64,000 bases of DNA, taken from NCBI GenBank assembly GCA_019114585.1, contig DXFE01000018.1:1-64000 (forward strand), in the 5' to 3' direction. The notes under the pieces are model-generated. The model made no database searches. It saw only the letters and a program-made list of their open reading frames with translations, and was not told where the DNA came from. Source of the stretch: Gemmiger_A avium. GTDB taxonomy: Bacteria > Bacillota > Clostridia > Oscillospirales > Ruminococcaceae. Numbering within the stretch: position 1 is the stretch's first letter; each line of letters starts with the position of its first letter. Positions 58,444 to 64,000 of this stretch are shown here, piece after piece. The translations under genes and the position numbers were made by a program.

Positions 58444-60197
58444 CCCATTATGAACCCTCTCTGAGCCAGGGGCAGGTGCTGCTGCGGGTGCTGCGCCGGG
58501 TAGGCCGGTACTGGTTCTGGGTGCTGGCCAGCCTGGTTCTGGCCGCCGTGACGGTGGTGCTGACCCTCTGGTTCCCGATCCTGACCGGGCAGGCCGTGGA
58601 CCAGATCCTGGGCCCCGGCCAGGTGGACTTTGCGGCGCTGCCGCCCATCCTGATCGCTGCCGCCCTGGCGGTGGCGGGCACGGCGGTGAGCCAGTGGCTC
58701 ATGGGCCTGTGCAACAACCATATTACCTACTGCGTGATCCGGGATATGCGCCGGGATGCCTTCGGCCATCTGCAGCAGCTGAACCTGCGGTATCTGGACA
58801 GCCATCCCACCGGCGGGCTGGTCAGCCGGATCATTGCCGACGTGGACCAGTTCGCGGACGGCCTGCTCATGGGCTTTACCCAGCTGTTCACCGGTATCCT
58901 GACCATCCTGGGCACCCTGATCTGCATGCTGACCATCAGCCCGCTGATCACGGTGGTGGTGGTGGCGGTGACCCCGGTCAGCCTGTTTGTGGCCGCCTGG
59001 ATCGCCCGCAGCACCTACTTCATGTTCCGCCGCCAGAGCGACGCCCGCGCCGAGCAGACCTCCCTGATTGACGAGATGGTCTCCGGCCAGAAGGTGGTGC
59101 AGGCCTTTGGGCAGGGGCCTGCCGTGCAGGACCGGTTTGACGAGATCAATGGCCGGCTGACCGACGCCTCCTTCAAGGCGACCTTCTTCTCCTCCCTGAC
59201 CAACCCCGCCACCCGGTTCGTGAACAGCCTGGTCTACACCGGCGCCGGCCTGACCGGCGCGCTGTGCGCCATCGGCGGGCTGATCTCGGTGGGGCAGCTG
59301 TCCACGGTGCTCAGCTACGCCAACCAGTACACCAAGCCTTTCAACGAGATCTCCGGCGTGGTGACCGAACTGCAGAACGCCCTGGCCTGCGCCGGGCGGA
59401 TCTTTGAACTGCTGGAGGCCCATCCCCAGCGGCCGGACGACCCGGACGCCCTGGTGCTGGAAAACGCCGAGGGCAAGGTGGAACTGGAGAACATCTATTT
59501 CAGCTACGACAAGTCCCGCCCGCTGATCGAGGGCTTTGACCTGACGGTACAGCCGGGCCAGCGGGTGGCCATCGTGGGCCCCACCGGCTGCGGCAAGACC
59601 ACCCTGATCAACCTGCTGATGCGGTTCTATGAGCCGGACGCGGGCCAGATCCGGGTGGACGGCCATCCGGTGCGGCAGATGACCCGGCGCAGCCTGCGCC
59701 GCAGCTACGGCATGGTGCTGCAGGATACCTGGCTGCGCGCCGGCACCATCCGGGAGAACATCGCCATGGGCCGCCCGGACGCCAGCCTGGACGAGGTGAT
59801 CGCGGCGGCCAAGGCCAGCCACGCCCACAGCTTTATCAAACGGCTGCCCCAGGGCTATGACACCATGGTGAACGAGGACGGCGGGATGCTCAGCCAGGGG
59901 CAGAAACAGCTGCTGTGCATTGCCCGGGTCATGCTGAACCTGCCGCCGATGCTGATTCTGGACGAGGCCACCAGCAGCATCGATACCCGTACCGAACAGA
60001 AGATCCAAAGCGCCTTTGCCCGGCTGATGCAGGGGCGCACCAGCTTCATTGTGGCGCACCGGCTGTCCACCATCCGGGAGGCGGACGTGATCCTGGTCAT
60101 GCGGGACGGCCATGTGGTGGAACAGGGCACACACGACGAGCTGCTGGCGCAGAACGGGTTCTACGCGAATCTGTGGAACAGCCAGTTTGTTCACTGA
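58440..60197 (+). CDS. ABC exporter half with canonical ATPase site residues
   Basis: 585 residues. Walker A GPTGCGKTT, signature MLSQGQKQLLCIARVM (the S-Q-G-Q variant also seen in 50682-52535), Walker B MLILDEATSSID with catalytic Glu, H-loop IVAHRLSTI. Partner of the preceding gene. No regulator lies next to this operon, and the dapF gene follows in 25 nt, so the two may be co-transcribed. The substrate is unknown. Confidence 0.9.
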   Translation: MTHYEPSLSQGQVLLRVLRRVGRYWFWVLASLVLAAVTVVLTLWFPILTGQAVDQILGPGQVDFAALPPILIAAALAVAGTAVSQWLMGLCNNHITYCVIRDMRRDAFGHLQQLNLRYLDSHPTGGLVSRIIADVDQFADGLLMGFTQLFTGILTILGTLICMLTISPLITVVVVAVTPVSLFVAAWIARSTYFMFRRQSDARAEQTSLIDEMVSGQKVVQAFGQGPAVQDRFDEINGRLTDASFKATFFSSLTNPATRFVNSLVYTGAGLTGALCAIGGLISVGQLSTVLSYANQYTKPFNEISGVVTELQNALACAGRIFELLEAHPQRPDDPDALVLENAEGKVELENIYFSYDKSRPLIEGFDLTVQPGQRVAIVGPTGCGKTTLINLLMRFYEPDAGQIRVDGHPVRQMTRRSLRRSYGMVLQDTWLRAGTIRENIAMGRPDASLDEVIAAAKASHAHSFIKRLPQGYDTMVNEDGGMLSQGQKQLLCIARVMLNLPPMLILDEATSSIDTRTEQKIQSAFARLMQGRTSFIVAHRLSTIREADVILVMRDGHVVEQGTHDELLAQNGFYANLWNSQFVH

Positions 60198-60222
60198 GAC
60201 AACAAAGAAAGGATGACAGGCC

Positions 60223-61080
60223 ATGAAACTGGAATTCTGCAAGATGCAGGGCGCGGGCAATGATTTTGTGGTGATCGACAACCGGATCGCCCGCCTGACC
60301 CCGGAACAGATGCCCCTGCTGGCGCGCAAGGTATGCGCCCGGCGCACCAGCGTGGGGGCGGACGGCCTGATGGTGGCCGACGAGCCCCAGCACGGCGGCG
60401 ACGCGAAGATGTGGTTCTTCAACAGCGACGGCAGCGTGGGGGAGATGTGCGGCAACGGGGCCCGGTGCTTCGGCCGGTTCGTATACGAGCATTTCGCCGC
60501 CAAGGACGAGATCATCATTGAGGCCACCAGCGGCGACGTGCCCGCCTGGCGGCAGACCGACCGGCTGTACAAGGTGCTGCTGAACCGGCCCACGGTGCTG
60601 CGCACCGGCTGGCCCACCCAGGGCGCGGACGGCGGCCCGCTGCGGGCAGCCTATGTGGAGCTGGGCGACCCGGGCCTGCCCCATCTGGTGGTGCCGGTGC
60701 CGGGCCTGGCGGAGATGGAGGATTACGGCGAGCGACTGTTTGAGACCGGCCGGGAGCTGCGGTTCCATCCGCTGCTGCCCAAGGGCGCCAACGTGAACTT
60801 CTGCCAGGTGCTGGGACCCCGGGAGGTGCTGATCCGCACCTACGAGCGCGGGGTGGAGGACTTCACCCTGGCCTGCGGCACCGGCAGCGGCAGCACCGTG
60901 GCCGCCCTGCAGGCCATGGGCCTGGTGGCCAAGGGCGCGCCGGTCACGGTGCACAATCCCGGCGACGACCTGATCATCGACTGCCGCTGGGCCGGCGATT
61001 CGGTGGAGGAGCTGTTCCTCACCGGCCCCACCAACCTGGTGGCAACCGGGTATATTTTAGATGAGGATCTACAGCTGTGA
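60223..61080 (+). CDS. dapF: Diaminopimelate epimerase
   Basis: 285 residues; converts L,L- to meso-diaminopimelate for lysine and peptidoglycan. MKLEFCKMQGAGNDFVVIDN, GNGARCFGRFV with the first catalytic Cys and TLACGTGSGSTVAA with the second. The last residues (DLQL, stop) are encoded by GATCTACAGCTGTGA, which is the left end of D element copy 3 and occurs again 222 nt downstream, so the stop codon is repeat-derived. Confidence 0.95.
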   Translation: MKLEFCKMQGAGNDFVVIDNRIARLTPEQMPLLARKVCARRTSVGADGLMVADEPQHGGDAKMWFFNSDGSVGEMCGNGARCFGRFVYEHFAAKDEIIIEATSGDVPAWRQTDRLYKVLLNRPTVLRTGWPTQGADGGPLRAAYVELGDPGLPHLVVPVPGLAEMEDYGERLFETGRELRFHPLLPKGANVNFCQVLGPREVLIRTYERGVEDFTLACGTGSGSTVAALQAMGLVAKGAPVTVHNPGDDLIIDCRWAGDSVEELFLTGPTNLVATGYILDEDLQL

Positions 61081-61287
61081 GATGAATCGGCCCTCGCAGA
61101 GGGGCGATGAGTCCACAGATGTATCCCTTACGCAGCGGACGGGTGCGCAGGGCTGTGGGGGCCCGGCGAAGCCGGGGTGCCCGAAGGGCATTTATCCCGC
61201 CGCCCGGAGCACCCGGGAGCGGCCCGGGGCGCATAACCCGTCCACGCCACCGCAAGGAAAGGGGCGCACCGCCCTGTGACAACGGGT
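61066..61287 (+). repeat. Structured D element, copy 3 (first of tandem pair)
   Basis: Starts at GATCTACAGCTGTGAG. Hairpin I is CTGTG-A-GAT-GA-ATCGGCCCTC / GAGGGGCGAT-GA-GTC-CACAG (one G-G mismatch). It then has CCCGGC-GAA-GCCGGG, TGCCC-GAA-GGGCA, ATTTAT, and a spacer GGGGCGCACCGCC also found at copy 2. The unit period to copy 4 is 222 nt. Confidence 0.78.
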
Positions 61288-61470
61288 GATCTACAGCTGT
61301 GAGATGAATCGGCCCTCGCAGAGGGGCGATGAGTCCACAGATGTATCCCTTACGCAGCGGACGGGTGCGCAGGACGACGGGGGCCGGGCCGCGGGACGGC
61401 CCGGGTGGCCGCAGGCCATTTATCCCGCCGCCCGGAGCACCCGGGAGCGGCCCGGGGCGCATAACCTGAT
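61288..61470 (+). repeat. Structured D element, copy 4 (second of tandem pair)
   Basis: The first 86 nt are identical to copy 3. The middle differs but keeps pairing: GCCGGGCCG/CGGCCCGG and TGGCC-GCA-GGCCA. The 3' end (from ATTTATCCCGCC to GCGCATAACC) is again identical. This pattern (identical ends, different but paired middle) suggests selection on structure or exchange between copies. Confidence 0.78.
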
Positions 61471-61477
61471 ACACCCC

Positions 61478-61515
61478 AAACCGGGGGCCGGAACACGCCG
61501 GCCCCCGGTTTTTTT
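61478..61515 (+). terminator. Intrinsic terminator after D copy 4
   Basis: AAACCGGGGGCCGG / CCGGCCCCCGGTTT with loop AACACG and a T7 tail. It ends the dapF transcript, so the D elements would be part of that mRNA's 3' end. Confidence 0.8.
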
Positions 61516-61566
61516 CAAAAATGCAATGAACCGCATTTTCTGCCCGTACAGCCGCACAAAATACAC

Positions 61567-61595
61567 TTGAAAACGCGGGCAAAAATTGCTACAAT
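61567..61595 (+). promoter_or_regulatory. Promoter of the ferredoxin gene
   Basis: -35 TTGAAA (61567-61572), 17 nt, -10 TACAAT (61590-61595). The leader of about 95 nt carries no recognised structure. Confidence 0.7.
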
Positions 61596-61698
61596 AACCT
61601 GCAAGAGGGGTATCTCTCTTGCAGGGCCGCGGCCTCCGCGCCGGCGGCGGAGCATCCCCGAAAAAATACGATGGGCGCGGAGAAAAAGGAGAACGACT

Positions 61699-61866
61699 AT
61701 GGCTTACAAGATTACCGATGCCTGCATCGCCTGCGGCACCTGCGCCGGCGAGTGCCCGGTCAGCGCCATCTCTGAGGGCGACGGCAAGTATGTCATCGAC
61801 GAGGCTGCCTGCCTGGATTGCGGCACCTGCGCCGGCGCTTGCCCTGTTGGCGCCATCGAGGGCTGA
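61699..61866 (+). CDS. 2[4Fe-4S] ferredoxin
   Basis: 55 residues from the ATG at 61699 (AAAAAGGAG upstream), a small clostridial-type electron carrier. Two cluster motifs: Cys9, 12, 15 and 19 (CIACGTCAGECP) and Cys38, 41, 44 and 48 (CLDCGTCAGACP), both C-x2-C-x2-C-x3-C-P, related by internal duplication. Acidic overall. A likely partner in this window is the radical SAM enzyme, among many others in the cell. Own promoter and terminator. Confidence 0.96.
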   Translation: MAYKITDACIACGTCAGECPVSAISEGDGKYVIDEAACLDCGTCAGACPVGAIEG

Positions 61867-61881
61867 TCCCAGCACCAGAAG

Positions 61882-61912
61882 TAAGGCGGGCGGTTTCGCC
61901 CGCCTTATTTTT
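61882..61912 (+). terminator. Intrinsic terminator of the ferredoxin gene
   Basis: TAAGGCGGGCG / CGCCCGCCTTA with loop GTTT and T5, 15 nt after the ferredoxin stop. Confidence 0.8.
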
Positions 61913-61944
61913 ATCCTTTTTTGCGCATGGGAGGCGCACGCTGT

Positions 61945-62841
61945 ATGGAAATCGATCTGTTTTCGCTGCCGCTGCTGCCCGCCGGGCCGGTGCCCGACCG
62001 GCTGGCCTGGGCCTATCTGCTGCGCTGCGCTGATGGCAGCCTGTACGCGGGCTGGACCAGCGACCTGGCCCGTCGGGTGGCGGCCCATACCGCCGGCAAG
62101 GGGGCCCGCTACACCCGCGCCCGCAAAGGGGTGGGTCTGGCCTGGTGCGCGCTGCTGCCGGACCAGGGCACGGCCATGCGGGCGGAGGCCGCGCTGAAAC
62201 GGCTGGACAAGCCCCAAAAAGAAGCCCTGTGCGCCGCCTGGGCCGAGGAGATGCGGCCCCGCCTGTGTGCCGCCACCCCCGCTGACGCGGCGGACATCGC
62301 GGCGGTATACGGCTGGTATGTGCGCAACAGCACCGCCACCTTTGCCTGCACCGAGCCCACCGTGGAGGACTGGGCCGCCGAGATCGGCGCCGCGGGGCAG
62401 AAGTACCCGTTCCTGATCGCCCGCAGCGGTTCCGGCGCGCTGCTGAGCTACGCCTGCGCCCATCCCTGGGGCACCCGGGAGGCGTTCAGCTGGGACGTGG
62501 AGACCACCATCTACTGCCATCCCGGCGCGGTGGGGCGGGGGATTGCCCGGCCGCTCTATGCCGCGCTGCTGGAGGCGCTGGCCGTGCAGGGGGTGTGGAA
62601 CGCCTATGCCCGCATTGCCGACCCGAACCCCGCCAGCGAGCGGTTCCACGCCCGGCTGGGGTTTGTCTGCCAGGGGCGTTGCCCCCGCACCGGCTACAAG
62701 CTGGACCGGTGGGTGGGGCTGTCCACCTGGTGCCGGGCCCTGAAAAAGGGCCGCGCCGCCCCCGCGCCGGTGGCCCCGCCCCCCGCCGGGCAGGCGCTGG
62801 CCGCGCTGCTTGACAAGTACGCGTCCGATGGGATAGGATAA
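61945..62841 (+). CDS. Fusion of GIY-YIG nuclease domain and GNAT acetyltransferase domain
   Basis: 298 residues from the ATG at 61945 (GGGAGG 10 nt upstream; an in-frame TTG at 61921 precedes that site). Residues about 20-105 form a YhbQ/UPF0213-type GIY-YIG domain: WAYLLRCADGSLYAGWTSDL (Y-L and Y-A-G stand for GIY and YIG), then RRVAAHTAGKGARYTRAR. Residues about 110-270 form a GNAT domain of the phosphinothricin-acetyltransferase type: AADIAAVYGWYVRNSTATF, SWDVETTIYCHPGAVGRGIARPLY, and NPASERFHARLGFV. The tail has a Pro/Ala linker. Both halves look complete. Neither substrate is known. Confidence 0.85.
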   Translation: MEIDLFSLPLLPAGPVPDRLAWAYLLRCADGSLYAGWTSDLARRVAAHTAGKGARYTRARKGVGLAWCALLPDQGTAMRAEAALKRLDKPQKEALCAAWAEEMRPRLCAATPADAADIAAVYGWYVRNSTATFACTEPTVEDWAAEIGAAGQKYPFLIARSGSGALLSYACAHPWGTREAFSWDVETTIYCHPGAVGRGIARPLYAALLEALAVQGVWNAYARIADPNPASERFHARLGFVCQGRCPRTGYKLDRWVGLSTWCRALKKGRAAPAPVAPPPAGQALAALLDKYASDGIG

Positions 62842-62896
62842 ACTCAGAAAATGGGGATCTGCGCCCTGTGGGCGCGCCCCGCCGCGAGGTGGTTGC

Positions 62897-64000
62897 ATGG
62901 AAGCAAAAAATACAGTGGTCATCTTTGGCACCGAGGCCTTTGCCCGGGGCGAGATGGTCAATCTGGCGCTGAGCACCGGCGCGCTGGTGCTGGAGCGCAC
63001 CACCGGCAATTACAGCCCCCGGGGCTGTTACCTGACCCCGGTGCTGCCTTTCTCGGCCTTTGACCGGCTGATGGTCAGCTGGGGGGCGGACACCCCCCGG
63101 GGCACCAGTCTGGAGGCCGAGGTGCGGGTGTTCTGCGGCGACAAGTGGTCGGGCTGGTACGGGTTCGGCCGGTGGAGCCCCTTTGTAAGCCGGGCGGGCG
63201 TGCACCAGCCGGAGGCGGACCCCGCCTGGATGGACGGGGATGTGCTCTGCGTGCCGGGCGGCGCCGTCAAGGCCCAGGTGCGGGTATTTTTGTACAGCGA
63301 GGATCCCCAGATCACCTGCGCGCTGCGGCTGCTGGCGGTGAGCGTGCGGCCCAGGGACTGGAACCGGCAGGAGGGCCCGGCGCTGGACCGGGCGCTGCGG
63401 ATTCCGGCCTACAGTCAGCTGAACCGGGACCCGGCGTTCGGCGCGGCGGGCTGCCTGCCGGTGTGCGTGGCCATGCTGATGAACCGGTGGGGGGAGGATA
63501 TCCTGCCGGAGGAGCTGGCCCTGGCCATGTACGACGAGGAGGCCGGCTGCGGCAACCGGGCGTTCGCCGCGGCGGCGGCGGGGGCCTACGGCTACGAGGC
63601 CTATCTGGCCTGGCTGGATCTGGCGGGGCTGAAAGCCCAGATCAAGGCCGGGTACGGGGTGATCTGCTGCGTGCGGTACACCAACGATCCCGCCAGCCCG
63701 GAGGGTCTGCCCTGGCTGGAGGGCGCGGACGGTGTGGCGCCCTGGCACACGCTGGTGGTGCGGGGTTTTGTGACCGACCGGGCGGCCGGGGACCGGCCCG
63801 CGGTGCTGGTGAACGACCCGTTCAGCCCCAACGATGCGGCGGCGGAACGCTGCTACGATCTGGAGCAGTTCCTGGCCTGCTGGACGGGGGCCTGCTGCCT
63901 GGTGCACCGCAAGCGCAAGGGCGCGGGCAACGGCCATCCGGAACGGTTCAGCGCGGTGCTGCGCCCGGTGGGGCCGGTAGGGATGTACCGGTTTGAGGCG
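62897..64000 (+). CDS. C39-like papain-fold peptidase, 3' truncated by the window end
   Basis: An open frame of 368 codons from the ATG at 62897 (GAGGTGG upstream) runs without a stop to the end of the window, so the protein is longer. Residues 1-about 160 form a beta-rich domain not recognised (WYGFGRWSPFVSRAGVHQ, VKAQVRVFLYSEDP). From about 174: RIPAYSQLNRDPAFGAAGCL with candidate nucleophile Cys186, VCVAMLMNRWG, His284 in WHTLVVRGF, and Asp307 in VLVNDPFS. This is the C39-like order Cys-His-Asp. No signal peptide is seen. The two-domain layout recalls Firmicute proteins that process or sense wall peptides, but the role is unknown. Confidence 0.75.
   Translation, partial: MEAKNTVVIFGTEAFARGEMVNLALSTGALVLERTTGNYSPRGCYLTPVLPFSAFDRLMVSWGADTPRGTSLEAEVRVFCGDKWSGWYGFGRWSPFVSRAGVHQPEADPAWMDGDVLCVPGGAVKAQVRVFLYSEDPQITCALRLLAVSVRPRDWNRQEGPALDRALRIPAYSQLNRDPAFGAAGCLPVCVAMLMNRWGEDILPEELALAMYDEEAGCGNRAFAAAAAGAYGYEAYLAWLDLAGLKAQIKAGYGVICCVRYTNDPASPEGLPWLEGADGVAPWHTLVVRGFVTDRAAGDRPAVLVNDPFSPNDAAAERCYDLEQFLACWTGACCLVHRKRKGAGNGHPERFSAVLRPVGPVGMYRFEA

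Noticed and set aside
61066..61470. Hammerhead-type ribozyme, suggested by CGATGAGTCC in the D element
   Set aside because: The conserved GAAA and the cleavage-site helix of a hammerhead are absent, and the GA dinucleotides pair as tandem mismatches inside hairpin I instead.
61066..61470. CRISPR array or tRNA cluster in the tandem repeats
   Set aside because: Only two to four long units with a 222-226 nt period, no short regular repeat-spacer pattern, no cas genes, and no cloverleaf with a CCA end. No tRNA or rRNA gene was seen anywhere in the window.

Overview
This 64 kb window is a bacterial chromosome segment, by eye about 60-65% GC, coding on both strands with short gaps. Gene content and family style point to an obligately anaerobic, DAP-type Firmicute of the Oscillospiraceae, in the Subdoligranulum/Gemmiger/Faecalibacterium neighbourhood. 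The clues are an anaerobic sulfatase-maturase-type radical SAM enzyme, a 2[4Fe-4S] ferredoxin, a LarA-like protein, a PPi-type phosphofructokinase, an NSS transporter, dapF, strong AGGAGG ribosome sites, and intergenic hairpin repeats. The genus is inferred from style; no rRNA or tRNA gene is visible to settle it.

Layout. (1) 195-18404, all minus strand: one very long apparent operon, transcribed from a promoter near 18.5 kb in the order pheA-aroB-aroC-aroQ-aroF, then nine tandem family-2 glycosyltransferase paralogues, then aroA-tyrA-WYL regulator. It carries the route from DAHP to phenylalanine and tyrosine except aroE and aroK, and is split by a 10 kb glycosyltransferase array with 8-30 nt junctions. 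(2) 18.7-23.9 kb: an HflK/HflC-like pair, an ABC exporter half and a SPASM radical SAM enzyme. (3) 23.9-26.7 kb: a visibly lower-GC pair, a GT-C-like membrane protein and an acyltransferase-3, probably for surface glycan. (4) 26.8-35 kb: a LacI regulator, a TauE/SafE permease, a PFK / divergent TIM / LarA-like operon, nagA and a HAD phosphatase. (5) 35-47.4 kb: lipid (plsC), DegV, D,D-carboxypeptidase, rsmE-prmA, an acetyltransferase, and a six-gene envelope operon (PIG-L deacetylase, phosphodiester glycosidase and membrane proteins, including a 59-residue one). (6) 47.6-61 kb: gph, an NSS transporter, a methyltransferase, a MarR-controlled heterodimeric ABC exporter, a ZIP transporter, a second heterodimeric ABC exporter and dapF. 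(7) 61.6-64 kb: ferredoxin, a GIY-YIG/GNAT fusion and a truncated C39-like peptidase.

Two repeat families stand out. The first is a composite intergenic element made of a terminator-like hairpin (C) followed by hairpins A and B. It occurs in at least seven places, twice as a mirror-image double (B'A'-C-AB), and its stems differ between copies by compensatory changes. The second, called D here, is a roughly 180-220 nt multi-helix element at three loci. At each locus a full unit is joined to a further hairpin-I copy; paired positions covary, and the element sits on or immediately after a stop codon. D is the best candidate for an undescribed structured element. The glycosyltransferase array embedded in the aromatic operon is the most unusual gene arrangement.
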